Part shown: one piece after another, positions 1-8,867 of the stretch
Layout of the letters: each line of letters begins with the position of its first letter
How positions within the stretch are numbered: the first letter of the stretch is position 1
Assembly: GCA_965662365.1 (NCBI GenBank)
Contig: CBFIHR010000005.1
Span: 46,026 to 110,025, forward strand
Origin: CAWVWD01 sp965662365
Lineage (GTDB): Bacteria; Bacteroidota; Bacteroidia; Chitinophagales; Saprospiraceae
DNA: 64,000 bases
Direction: 5' to 3'
The notes under the pieces: model-generated
What the model was told of the DNA's origin: nothing
The model's database searches: none
What the model saw: only the letters and a program-made list of their open reading frames with translations
Made by a program: the position numbers and the translations under genes

Positions 1-2618
1 TTGGAGATACCGGACAATCGATTATCACCATTTCTGGTGGAACAGCACCTTACGCTTATGGTTGGACAAATCTAATTACTGGAGTAACCGGTACAGGAAC
101 AATTTTACTAGATGGTGGAACAGATACAATTAAAAACCTTACTGGTGGCGTTTGGTTATTAGGAGTGAATGACGCTTTTAATGAACAAATAGGAGATACC
201 ATTTTTATTGTTGAACCAACAGAATTGATGCTTGCTGTTTCGAGTACTAATGTTGATTGTTTTGGTGCAAGCAACGGTTCTGTTACCGCCAATGTTTCAG
301 GAGGAACACCGCCTTATAGTTTTAATTGGAGTACAACAGCTACAACATCGACGGTCAATGGTTTAACGGCAGGAACATATTATGTCACAGTGACGGATTT
401 GGCAGGTTGTACGAAGATAGACAGTGGGACTGTAGCCGCACCTGCACAACAATTACAAGTTTTTATGTCACAGATAAATATTTCTTGTAATGGTGCAAAT
501 GATGGCGAGGCATTTACGACTATTCAAGGTGGAATTGCACCTTATACTTTTCAGTGGAGTACCGGCCAGACGACAGCAAATGTGGCAAATTTATCGCCAG
601 GGGTTGTTGGCGTTTCTGTAACTGATGCTTTTGGCTGTGCTGTTACAGGAATTGTAAATATTACCCAGCCCTTTGTTTTATCAACCGCCAGTCAGTTTGT
701 GAGTAATGCGTCTTGTTTTGGTGGAAATGACGCTTCTGCTGTCACAGTTCCGAGTGGAGGAACAACACCATATTCTTACCTTTGGGATAACGGACAAACC
801 GCCGCTTTTGCAGATTCATTGACTGCAGGAAGTCACATTGTTACTGTAACCGATGCAAACGGTTGTATCGTTGTCTCGTTACCAGTAACAGTTGGTGAAG
901 CATCTGAATTAATCGTAATGACCGAAGATTCCGTTGTCAGTTGTAATGGATTCAACGATGGTGCGGCAGTCGCCTACCCATCAGGCGGAACAGGACCTTA
1001 CACTTATCGCTGGAACTCTCACCCGTTTGCCGATACCTTTCAAGTCAGTGCAGAGTTATTTGCTGGAGTGTATAAAGTGACGGTGACAGACGCTAATGGT
1101 TGTACAGCCCAAGGTATAGATACAGTTACTGCTCCAGCTCCAATCACAGCGACATCAAGTTCTACAATGACTTCTTGTAACGATAATTTTACAAATAATG
1201 GAACCGCAACGATTAACGTATTTGGTGGAAATGGCGGTTATGCCTATAGTTGGAATACCGGTGATGATACTTCTATGATAGATTCTGTTGTAACAGGCTG
1301 GTATTACGTCACTGTTACTGATTCGGTTGGCTGTGTATATGAAGATTCTGTTTTTGTAGATGCACCACCACCGATTACTATAGCGGATACCAGTATTACT
1401 TTAGTGAGTTGTTTTGGCGGTTCTGACGGTACAGCGACGATTGTCCCTACTGGAGGAACGCCACCTTACGATTATGAATGGCTGACTGCACCAACACAAA
1501 CTGCACCAACTGCAACCGGCTTACCAACCGGCTGGTATAGCGTTGTTGTGAATGATGCAAACGGTTGCTTTTTAGATACCACGAATATTTATGTTCGCCA
1601 ACCATTCCGACCATTAGACGCCACAATAACAGCATTTCCGCCACGATGTAAAGATGGTAGTGATGGTCGTTTAGGTATTTCGCCTGCAACCGGTGGAACG
1701 GCAGGATATACCTACGCTTGGAGTACAGGTGATTCTACATTTAACGTATTTAATGTAGAACCTGGGATGTATAATATTACCATTACAGATGCAAAAGGTT
1801 GTATTTTCATAAAAGATACAGTTGTTGAGAATCCTGAACGATTTTATTACAATATATCAGTTGTTCCCGTGACTTGTTTTGATGGTTCTGATGGTCAAAT
1901 TATTGTAGATACGGCCTTTGGAGGGGCAGGCGAACCATTTGCTTATGGTTTTAATAATGGTTTATTTCAATCGGATTCGACTTTCGTCAATTTGCCGCCG
2001 ACAAGCCTTGCCGTAGCTGTTCGAGATGGCAATGGTTGTGAGCAAGACACTATTGTAACAATTCCGAATGCAATAGAATTAGTCGTTGATGCAGGTTCTG
2101 ACCAGCAGATTTATTTGGGAGATAGTTCAACGATCGAAGCCTTGGTAAACACTAACGCCCCGCTATCTTATACATGGACACCAGTAGGAGATTTGAGTTG
2201 TGATAACTGTCCAAATCCAAGTATTATACCGACACAAAATGAAGTGATTTACACCGTAACAGTCGAAGATTCAAGTGGTTGCATCGCATCTGATGATGTG
2301 ACAATAAGTATTATCGAGCAAAGAAACGCCTTCATTCCAAATGGCTTTACACCAAATGGTGATGGTATCAATGATATTTTTGTTCCATTTGGTGGAGAAG
2401 GTGTCGTTAGCATTGTTCGATTTCAAGTTTATAATCGTTGGGGCGAGTTACTACATTCTACTACCAATTTTGCACCAGGAGATTCTGCCTTTGGTTGGGA
2501 CGGTTACCTGACCGGAAATACGGAAGCCCCGTCAGCTGTTTATGTATTTATTGTTGAATATGAATTTATTGACGGCAAAAAATCATTATATACAGGCGAT
2601 GTAACCTTAGTGAGATAA
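1..2618 (+). CDS. SprB-repeat adhesin, T9SS type B cargo (5' end outside window)
   Basis: This is the C-terminal part of a very large secreted surface protein. The frame is open to the left edge, so the GTG at 165 is not the real start. It contains eight full tandem units of about 75 residues plus part of another upstream. Each has the SprB-repeat pattern: SC-x-G-x-x-D-G near the start, GGTxPYxYxW in the middle and VTVTDxxGC near the end. A PKD-like segment follows (around residues 690-760 counted from position 165). The protein ends in a gliding-motility-associated C-terminal domain (FTPNGDGIND, YNRWGELL, GWDG), the sorting signal for type B T9SS cargo. Such proteins are exported across the outer membrane and act as adhesins; the role is inferred from the family. 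The downstream PorP/SprF gene is the usual partner of such adhesins. Confidence 0.93.
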   Translation, partial: GDTGQSIITISGGTAPYAYGWTNLITGVTGTGTILLDGGTDTIKNLTGGVWLLGVNDAFNEQIGDTIFIVEPTELMLAVSSTNVDCFGASNGSVTANVSGGTPPYSFNWSTTATTSTVNGLTAGTYYVTVTDLAGCTKIDSGTVAAPAQQLQVFMSQINISCNGANDGEAFTTIQGGIAPYTFQWSTGQTTANVANLSPGVVGVSVTDAFGCAVTGIVNITQPFVLSTASQFVSNASCFGGNDASAVTVPSGGTTPYSYLWDNGQTAAFADSLTAGSHIVTVTDANGCIVVSLPVTVGEASELIVMTEDSVVSCNGFNDGAAVAYPSGGTGPYTYRWNSHPFADTFQVSAELFAGVYKVTVTDANGCTAQGIDTVTAPAPITATSSSTMTSCNDNFTNNGTATINVFGGNGGYAYSWNTGDDTSMIDSVVTGWYYVTVTDSVGCVYEDSVFVDAPPPITIADTSITLVSCFGGSDGTATIVPTGGTPPYDYEWLTAPTQTAPTATGLPTGWYSVVVNDANGCFLDTTNIYVRQPFRPLDATITAFPPRCKDGSDGRLGISPATGGTAGYTYAWSTGDSTFNVFNVEPGMYNITITDAKGCIFIKDTVVENPERFYYNISVVPVTCFDGSDGQIIVDTAFGGAGEPFAYGFNNGLFQSDSTFVNLPPTSLAVAVRDGNGCEQDTIVTIPNAIELVVDAGSDQQIYLGDSSTIEALVNTNAPLSYTWTPVGDLSCDNCPNPSIIPTQNEVIYTVTVEDSSGCIASDDVTISIIEQRNAFIPNGFTPNGDGINDIFVPFGGEGVVSIVRFQVYNRWGELLHSTTNFAPGDSAFGWDGYLTGNTEAPSAVYVFIVEYEFIDGKKSLYTGDVTLVR

Positions 2619-2926
2619 GGACAAGAGGAGTTTTTGTTGGAGAAATGTGTACTGAAAGTGTAGATTCCTCCAAGTTTTGTAGAACAGATTTTATTTTGAA
2701 TGAAATCTTAACGTCAAAGTCCTACAATAAGCACGATGTTAAATCGTTCAATTTAAGTGATTTTTAACAAGAAATGCCTAATTTCACGGATTGAAAAATA
2801 TGGTAGGATTTTTCTTATTGATATTTCACAAATTTGAATAACATTTCGTTAAAATAATTTATTAAAAGGCTACTGAAGTTTACACAAAATCAACTCAGAG
2901 ATAACGCCAAATTAAAATAAAAAAAG
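2619..2926. other. Intergenic gap between adhesin and PorP/SprF gene
   Basis: This AT-rich gap of 308 bp shows no convincing gene. A weak inverted repeat (TTGGAG near 2639 with CTCCAA near 2670) lies just after the adhesin stop and could be a poor terminator. I see no exact TAnnTTTG promoter ahead of the PorP/SprF gene. Confidence 0.4.
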
Positions 2927-3973
2927 ATGAATTTACGCAGACACCTGATAATTGCTTTTGTGCTACTATTCGGAGCAACGCTTCAAGCACAGGATATTCA
3001 TTTTTCGCAGTTCTATTTATCACCATTAAACTTAAACCCTGCTATGACAGGTGTGATGAATTGTAACAGTCGTTTTACTGTCAACTATCGTAATCAATGG
3101 CAGAGTGTTTTGAAAGATGATGCTTTCAAAACATACAATTTCTCTTTCGATAATCGTATTGCGGTAGGTCGTAGCGATTACTTTGGTTGGGGGTTCACAT
3201 TTTGGGGAGATCAGGCAGGAGCTTCTGATTTTGGTACATTACAGGGGCGTTTCTCTTTAGCATATAGTAAAAAAATGGGCGGTTTCCGAAATAAAGCACA
3301 CTACTTAGTTATCGGCTTAGAAGGCGGGGCTTCACAGCGTACAATCAACTTTTTGAACTTACGCTACGGAACACAATTTGATGGTGACGATTTTAATCCA
3401 AATTTACCATCATTAGAAAACTTCGGTCGTGACAACTTCCTTTTTGGTGATGTCGGAGGTGGATTATTATGGTATTCTGTATTTGATGAAAATACTAACT
3501 TCTACGCAGGTGCAGCATTTGTTCACTTAAATCGTGCGAATCAATCTTTCTATTTTGATAGATTTATCGAGTTATTCCCTCGTTCAACATTTCATGCCGG
3601 TGGTGAGTTCTTGATTCCAAATACAAGAGTTGGCTTAGTGCCAGGAGTCGTAGTGATGAGTCAAGGACCTTCATTCCAGGTAAATGCTGGAACAAACGTA
3701 AAGTTCTTGTTGGGCAAACGCCGTCAAGAATATCAAGCCTTCCAAATCGGTACATGGTTCCGTACTTCTCGTGATTTTGAAAGTGGAGCGATTAGCGATG
3801 CCTTTATTTTATCAACACGTTTTGATTTTAACAATATCGCAATGGGCTTTAGTTATGATGTCAATGTTTCAGATTTAAACGCTGCCTCTAATGGAAATGG
3901 TGGATTTGAATTATCATTGATCTATACTGTTTGTAAAGGATTCCAAAGACAAAATATTTGTCCAAGATTTTAA
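2927..3973 (+). CDS. PorP/SprF family type IX secretion system membrane protein
   Basis: The 348-residue product has a signal peptide (cleavage expected after the ALQAQ region near residue 22). The PorP/SprF hallmark follows directly: DIHFSQFYLSPLNLNPAMTG, then a region with NYRNQW. The rest is glycine- and aromatic-rich beta-strand sequence typical of an outer-membrane barrel, ending in Phe. Family members assist secretion or surface anchoring of a cognate T9SS adhesin. The large SprB-repeat protein 308 bp upstream on the same strand is the likely client. The length is normal for the family, and the ATG start directly precedes the signal peptide. Confidence 0.95.
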   Translation: MNLRRHLIIAFVLLFGATLQAQDIHFSQFYLSPLNLNPAMTGVMNCNSRFTVNYRNQWQSVLKDDAFKTYNFSFDNRIAVGRSDYFGWGFTFWGDQAGASDFGTLQGRFSLAYSKKMGGFRNKAHYLVIGLEGGASQRTINFLNLRYGTQFDGDDFNPNLPSLENFGRDNFLFGDVGGGLLWYSVFDENTNFYAGAAFVHLNRANQSFYFDRFIELFPRSTFHAGGEFLIPNTRVGLVPGVVVMSQGPSFQVNAGTNVKFLLGKRRQEYQAFQIGTWFRTSRDFESGAISDAFILSTRFDFNNIAMGFSYDVNVSDLNAASNGNGGFELSLIYTVCKGFQRQNICPRF

Positions 3974-4003
3974 TAAAGATCTAAGGGCGGCATAACCTCA
4001 AAT

Positions 4004-4043
4004 AAAAAAGGCATCGAATGTTGATACGTTCGATGCCTTTTTT
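4004..4043. terminator. Bidirectional intrinsic terminator between convergent genes
   Basis: Arms at 4004-4018 and 4029-4043 are perfectly complementary over 15 bp, with a 10-nt loop. They carry an A-tract on one side and a T-tract on the other, so the hairpin can end the PorP/SprF transcript and the opposing MutS-like gene. Confidence 0.85.
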
Positions 4044-4080
4044 CGTTTTAGACAAATTAAAACAATATTTTTGTAAAAAT

Positions 4081-5853
4081 CTAAACCCTTATTCCCATGT
4101 TTCGCATCAAATAAGTTGCATTAAAACTCTTACTCACCCCTTTTTTAATCGTATAATCAAATACCAAACGGTCTTTCTCGACTTCAACTTCAATACATAA
4201 ATTCTCAATAGTACCGTTTGATTCGGCTTCTAAAACACCTAATTCTAAATCATGTGTAGCGATCAAACCCATGCCTTTTGATTTGATAAGTTGCTCGATT
4301 AAGGCACGAGAACCAGTGTGCCGGTCACGAGAGTTAGTGCCTTTCAGGATTTCGTCTAAGAGGAAAAATACTTTTTCGCCATTTTCTACCGAGTCGATAA
4401 TGGTTTTCAATCGTTTCAATTCGGCATAAAAGGAGGAGGTACTTTCATGCAAAACGTCTTGTGTTCGCATGCTGGTATTCACTGTCAAAATCGGTAATCG
4501 CAACGACTTCGCACAAACTGGTGACCCCATCATTGCAAAGACAATATTTAAACCAACTGTTCGTAAATAGGTAGATTTTCCGGCCATATTTGAACCGGTA
4601 ATCAGTTTAATATGTCCACTATTCGGAACGATTAAATCGTTGGGAACTCGTTTGTTTTTGTGTATCAACGGATGCCCTAACTCGATACCTTCCAAACCTG
4701 TAAACTCTTCGTCAATTGTTGGCATCGACCAATCGTCGTGATTGTATTGCCAAGTTCCGAGTGTAATCATCGCATCAAATTCTTGCAGAATTTCGAACCA
4801 TTCTGGGAGTTTGGTTTGCATTTCGGCTTTCCATTTTTCTAATTTCAAAATCCAGTGCCAATCCCACAAAAATGCTCCGTTTAAGATAATCGCAAAGATG
4901 TTAAATCGAGCATTGAGTTGATGGATGATAAAGGCCAAACTGTTCATAGATTTTGAGGCAGAACGGTCAGAAATAAATAAGCGTTGTTTTAACGCTTTGA
5001 GTTTTTGGGCTTCAAAGTCTTCTTTTTCAATGTGTTCGATTAACCGGGCGTAGTTACCTAAAATATCGGCGGCTTTGCTGGTTTTTTCGTGTGTGTCATT
5101 TACTTGTTTGAGTTTTCGACCCAAGACAAATAAGTTTAAAAAGAAAACCATGATAGAAAATTGGTAAGGAATACCGAAATATATTGTTGCAACTGATGCT
5201 AAAAATATAAGGGGTAAACCGACTTTTAGAAGACGCAAAACTTTATTATTTAACAAAATTGGTTCGTCATTTAACCAATTTAACAAGCGTCGAATATCGT
5301 CTTCATTTTCTTCGGAGTTGTGTCCAATCGCTTGAAAATTTTGTCGCCATTCTAAGCGATTTTTGAGGTCTTTTCCTGCTGCTTGCCGAGCCAAAATTTC
5401 TGACTTTTCGGCAGGTGATAGAAGGTAATTCGCAAAGGTTTTTTGACCAATATTGGTAGCCGTTCTATTAAAATATTGAAAAATAGAATAATCGCCAAAG
5501 ATGTCTAAATCAATCGCATACGGATGCGACAAATCCAAATACTGTTTGCCATTCGGAAAGGTCGAATAGTTACCGTTCGCAATATCAATTTCAGCTTGAT
5601 TGATAGCGGTTAAGGCTTCGTAATGTTCTTTCTCTTTGAGGATTTGTTGATGCCAGAATATAAATTTGGCGAAAGCCAGTAATAAACTAAATAAGATCAG
5701 ACAACCGACCAAAGCGGAGTAAGTAAAGGCTAAAATAATCACGGCTATTCCGACAATAAAACTCAATAATCGAATAATGGAAAAACGGTTATACTTTTGT
5801 TCTAAAGCAGTTGCAGTTGTCGCAAATTCTTCTACTCGTTTTTTGTAGTTCAT
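4081..5853 (-). CDS. Membrane-anchored MutS-family ATPase
   Basis: The 590-residue protein has a MutS domain V ATPase at its C-terminus (about residues 400-585). Walker A is TGSNMAGKST, followed by the MutS-type ST-rich stretch (TSMRTQDVLHESTSSFYAEL), Walker B (FFLLDEILKGTNS) and the ATHD motif. The N-terminal third has hydrophobic helices near residues 25-70 and a second hydrophobic pair near 210-245. The mismatch-recognition domain of true MutS is absent. It belongs to the MutS-related membrane proteins common in Bacteroidota, whose function is not established. A role in DNA mismatch repair cannot be assumed. It stands alone and converges with the PorP/SprF gene. Confidence 0.85.
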   Translation of the reverse strand: MNYKKRVEEFATTATALEQKYNRFSIIRLLSFIVGIAVIILAFTYSALVGCLILFSLLLAFAKFIFWHQQILKEKEHYEALTAINQAEIDIANGNYSTFPNGKQYLDLSHPYAIDLDIFGDYSIFQYFNRTATNIGQKTFANYLLSPAEKSEILARQAAGKDLKNRLEWRQNFQAIGHNSEENEDDIRRLLNWLNDEPILLNNKVLRLLKVGLPLIFLASVATIYFGIPYQFSIMVFFLNLFVLGRKLKQVNDTHEKTSKAADILGNYARLIEHIEKEDFEAQKLKALKQRLFISDRSASKSMNSLAFIIHQLNARFNIFAIILNGAFLWDWHWILKLEKWKAEMQTKLPEWFEILQEFDAMITLGTWQYNHDDWSMPTIDEEFTGLEGIELGHPLIHKNKRVPNDLIVPNSGHIKLITGSNMAGKSTYLRTVGLNIVFAMMGSPVCAKSLRLPILTVNTSMRTQDVLHESTSSFYAELKRLKTIIDSVENGEKVFFLLDEILKGTNSRDRHTGSRALIEQLIKSKGMGLIATHDLELGVLEAESNGTIENLCIEVEVEKDRLVFDYTIKKGVSKSFNATYLMRNMGIRV

Positions 5854-6090
5854 TTATTTTGAATGATAAATTATAAATGATGAATAATTCAGATTGCAAA
5901 CTTAATCAATATTTAAAAAATAAGATGCTGATGTGATAGTTGTAACTTTTCTTTAATTCGTAACTTCATTTTATAAAAAAGTAGAAGTTCAGTTTGGTTA
6001 CTCGAAGCTATTTAAGAATCGGGGCTAAAAGTTGCTGTTATGGTGTAAAGGGTTAATTATTTTTTGGCGTAGTATTTTATCCATAGAGCA

Positions 6091-6131
6091 TAAAAAAGCA
6101 GCCGTTCTCGACTTAGTCGAAAACGGCTGCT
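6091..6131 (-). terminator. Intrinsic terminator of the isc operon
   Basis: The arms AGCAGCCGTT (6097-6106) and AACGGCTGCT (6122-6131) are perfectly complementary, with further CGACT/AGTCG pairing inside. On the minus strand a T-run follows. It lies 22 bp after the iscA stop. The remainder of the 299-bp gap up to the MutS-like gene (5854-6090) shows only AT-rich sequence. Confidence 0.85.
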
Positions 6132-6152
6132 CTCAATAATTTCAAAAATGCT

Positions 6153-6479
6153 CTACAAGGCAAAACTCTCACCACAGCCACAAGTACGAGCCGCATTCGG
6201 ATTGACGAATTGAAAACCTTTTCCGTTTAATCCACCTGAAAATTCTAATGTTGTATTACATAAATATAAAAAACTACGTAAATCAGTCACAACTTTCGTA
6301 TCGTTGTCCTCAAAGATTTGGTCTTTTTCCTGAATTTCATTATCAAAATCCATTTTATAAGATAATCCCGAACAACCGCCACTCACCACAGAAACTCGGA
6401 TGAAATAATTTTCATCTAAATTTTGAGAGGACATAATCTCCGTAATTTTTGCCTTTGCTGAATCTGCTACAAATAACAT
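6153..6479 (-). CDS. iscA: A-type iron-sulphur carrier (IscA/SufA/ErpA family)
   Basis: The 108-residue protein has the HesB/IscA fold. The three conserved cysteines are visible: Cys36 in SGGCSGLSY and Cys100/Cys102 in the C-terminal TCGCGESF motif. These proteins receive Fe-S clusters or iron from the IscU machinery and pass them to target enzymes in the cytosol. It is the third gene of the iscS-iscU-iscA set on the minus strand, so the housekeeping Isc role is strongly supported. ErpA or SufA is an alternative name that sequence alone cannot exclude. A GATTAGT-word palindrome lies directly before its start codon. Confidence 0.92.
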   Translation of the reverse strand: MLFVADSAKAKITEIMSSQNLDENYFIRVSVVSGGCSGLSYKMDFDNEIQEKDQIFEDNDTKVVTDLRSFLYLCNTTLEFSGGLNGKGFQFVNPNAARTCGCGESFAL

Positions 6480-6486
6480 ATTCTTA

Positions 6487-6560
6487 ATGATTAGTGATTA
6501 GTGATTAGTGATTAGTTTATAGCGTACTAAGTACGGACTATCAATCACTAATCACTAAAA
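6487..6560. repeat. Heptamer-word palindrome (GATTAGT type) upstream of iscA
   Basis: Four tandem copies of GATTAGT occupy 6489-6516. After a spacer containing the small palindrome GTACTAAGTAC, the complementary word returns as ATCACTAATCACTAA at 6543-6557. The transcript could fold into an imperfect hairpin. It fills most of the gap between iscU and iscA. Confidence 0.8.
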
Positions 6561-6562
6561 AA

Positions 6563-6979
6563 TTAATGGTGACTTTCTTCTACTACGGTGACTTCCAAGT
6601 TATTTTTAACTTGATAATCCTTGATAGCGGACTTGATGGCATCTTCTGCTAATACCGAACAGTGGATTTTTACTGGTGGTAGTGCTAACTCTTCTACGAT
6701 AGCCATGTTATCAATATTCAAGGCTTCATCAATCGTTTTTCCTTTCAACCATTCAGTTGCTAAAGAAGAAGAAGCGATAGCAGAACCACAACCAAAAGTT
6801 TTGAATTTAGCGTCTTTGATAACCTGCGTTTCGTCATCTACTTGAATCTGTAAACGCATGACATCACCACATTCTGGCGCACCAACTAATCCTGTTCCTA
6901 CGTTCTTTTCACTTTTATTTAATGTTCCTACGTTACGAGGATTATTGAAATGGTCTAAAACCTTTTTTGAGTATCCCAT
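6563..6979 (-). CDS. iscU: Iron-sulphur cluster scaffold protein IscU
   Basis: The 138-residue product starts MGYSKKVLDHFNNPRNVG, as in IscU. The three cluster-ligand cysteines are present: Cys37 (APECGD, with the assembly Asp39), Cys64 (FGCGSAIASSS) and Cys107 (KIHCS). The LPPVK motif (residues 100-104), recognised by the HscA chaperone, is intact. It assembles 2Fe-2S clusters from sulphur delivered by IscS, encoded directly upstream on the same strand. A short His-rich tail is present. The gene is complete and of normal length. Confidence 0.96.
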   Translation of the reverse strand: MGYSKKVLDHFNNPRNVGTLNKSEKNVGTGLVGAPECGDVMRLQIQVDDETQVIKDAKFKTFGCGSAIASSSLATEWLKGKTIDEALNIDNMAIVEELALPPVKIHCSVLAEDAIKSAIKDYQVKNNLEVTVVEESHH

Positions 6980-6980
6980 G

Positions 6981-7120
6981 TTTTTATTAGTTGTTAATTA
7001 TTAACCATTAATTATCTCAATTTTGAAATATTAATAATTTATAATTCTGAATTTTATGATTGAATTTATTGGTTATGAACTATTGTCAAATAACTAATAG
7101 TTCATAATTAATGATTAGAA
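6981..7120. repeat. AT-rich palindromic spacer between iscS and iscU
   Basis: The 141-bp gap contains a perfect 11-bp inverted repeat, TATGAACTATT (7074-7084) with AATAGTTCATA (7096-7106). It also holds many variants of the words TTAATTATTAA and ATAATTTATAATT. It resembles the other word-built palindromes of this window, made from an A/T-only word. Confidence 0.65.
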
Positions 7121-8341
7121 TTAATGTTCTGCCCATTCTACGGCTTCTAAATCGACACCTTCTTTGTACATTTCCCAAATTGGACTTAAATCACGCATGT
7201 GATTGACCCCTTTAGAAATTGCTTCGATAGCGTAATCAATATCTTCTTCGGTTGTGAATCTTCCTAAACTCAAACGTAATGAAGAGTGTGCCAGATCATC
7301 GCCTAAGCCTAATGCCTTCAGAACATAAGACGGTTCAAGAGAAGCAGAAGTACAAGCCGACCCTGACGAAACACCAATTTCTTGATTGAAAGTCATCATC
7401 AAACCTTCACCTTCAACGTGTTTGAATGAAATATTAGTGATATGTGGTAAACGATGTTCAACACTACCATTAATATAAGTTTCCTCCAATTGCATCAAGC
7501 CGTCTTGTAAACGGTCACGAAGTTTAGCTAAACGCTTTCCTTCTTCCTCCATTTCCAGACGAGCAATTTCGGCTGCTTTTCCAAATCCAACGATACCAGG
7601 TACATTCAAAGTACCAGAACGCATGCCACGCTCGTGACCGCCACCGTCCATTTGAGAAGTCACCTTGACACGAGGTTTTTTACGATTCACAAACAGTGCA
7701 CCGACGCCTTTTGGTCCGTACATTTTGTGAGAAGTAAATGCCATCAAGTGAATCCCTAATTCTTTTGGATTAATCGGAACCTTACCGACTGCTTGAGTTG
7801 CATCACTCATGAACAAAACACCATGTTTAGCACAAATTTCGCCGATTTCTTTCATTGGCTGAATAACTCCAATTTCGTTATTTGCATACATGATAGAAAT
7901 CAAAATCGTTGATGGCTTGATAGCAGCTTCTAACTCCGCTAAATCAACCAAACCATTACGTTGCACTTTTAGATAAGTGACCTCGCCACCCATCTTCTCT
8001 ACTTTTTTACAAGCATCTAAAACGGCTTTGTGTTCCGTTTCTAACGTAATAATGTGATTGCCTTTACGAGCATACATTTCGAAAACACCTTTGATAGCTA
8101 AGTTATCCGACTCTGTCGCTCCCGAAGTGAAGATGATTTCTTTTGGATCAACGTTGATTAGTTTCGCAATTTGCTCACGACCATAATCTACACCATCTTC
8201 TGCTTCCCAGCCGAAAGGGTGATTTCTACTGGCTGCATTACCATGTTTCTCAAAAAAGTAAGGCAACATCGCTTCAACAACACGAGGATCAGTAGGTGTT
8301 GTTGCACTGTTATCAAGATAAATTCGTCTTGTGTTTTCCAT
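7121..8341 (-). CDS. iscS: Cysteine desulfurase IscS
   Basis: This 406-residue PLP-dependent aminotransferase class V enzyme starts with YLDNSATTPTDP. The PLP-binding lysine is in FTSHKMYGPKGVGALFV. The catalytic cysteine is Cys330 in SSGSACTSASLEPSYV. It converts cysteine to alanine and transfers persulphide sulphur to IscU and other acceptors. It is the first gene of the operon iscS-iscU-iscA. No iscR, hscA, hscB or fdx is present in the window. The length and C-terminus are normal for IscS rather than for the SufS type. Confidence 0.96.
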   Translation of the reverse strand: MENTRRIYLDNSATTPTDPRVVEAMLPYFFEKHGNAASRNHPFGWEAEDGVDYGREQIAKLINVDPKEIIFTSGATESDNLAIKGVFEMYARKGNHIITLETEHKAVLDACKKVEKMGGEVTYLKVQRNGLVDLAELEAAIKPSTILISIMYANNEIGVIQPMKEIGEICAKHGVLFMSDATQAVGKVPINPKELGIHLMAFTSHKMYGPKGVGALFVNRKKPRVKVTSQMDGGGHERGMRSGTLNVPGIVGFGKAAEIARLEMEEEGKRLAKLRDRLQDGLMQLEETYINGSVEHRLPHITNISFKHVEGEGLMMTFNQEIGVSSGSACTSASLEPSYVLKALGLGDDLAHSSLRLSLGRFTTEEDIDYAIEAISKGVNHMRDLSPIWEMYKEGVDLEAVEWAEH

Positions 8342-8867
8342 ATTTGGATTTAATTGTATTTTCTATTCTGTTGTGATGAAAGACTATTTTCGTTTAGACT
8401 AAATCTAAAGTAGCCCAAGTTAAACACAAAAATAACACATTTCATTTAAAAATGTTTGAGATATTTAAACATTTATTCATCGTAGTTTCGGAAGTTTGTC
8501 ATTTTCTTATTAAATAGCTTATTGTTGATAACATTATAAAATAATGTTCTGATTATTAAATGATTGTCAATATTTTTATAATTCGATTGAAAATCGTTTT
8601 TTCTAATATTAGTATCGAAAAAAACTATATTACAATGAAGCAAAACATAATCCATATATTAAGTATTGGTTCAAAATAAAATTTAAACCGACGATTATTT
8701 TTTGGTAAATTTATTTTTTGAATGATTGTAAATCACATTTTTTTGGAAAAAATTAGTTCCGAGTGCTTGAGGTAATTTTCTATCGAGATGAACTATTTAA
8801 GTTAAATTCTTTTACTGTTAAGGTCTAAACTGTACATAAGACTATTAAAACTTCTCAGAAAAATCAT
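8342..8867. other. Long AT-rich divergent gap between iscS and the M14 peptidase
   Basis: This gap of 526 bp is strongly AT-rich. Apart from a candidate iscS promoter at 8427-8434 I see no supported feature. A 60-codon open frame at 8473-8655 on the minus strand has composition like the background and is not called. Confidence 0.4.
8427..8434 (-). promoter_or_regulatory. Candidate -7 element of the isc operon
   Basis: On the minus strand this reads TATTTTTG, matching the Bacteroidota -7 consensus TAnnTTTG, about 85 nt before the iscS start. No clear -33 TTTG is seen, so support is modest. Confidence 0.35.

Noticed and set aside
165..2618. Adhesin starting at the GTG at 165
   Set aside because: The frame is open back to the left edge and encodes more SprB-like repeat, so the start lies outside the window.
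8473..8655. 60-codon minus-strand frame in the iscS upstream gap
   Set aside because: Asn/Ile/Phe-rich composition equals that expected from AT-rich noncoding DNA, and no motif is seen.
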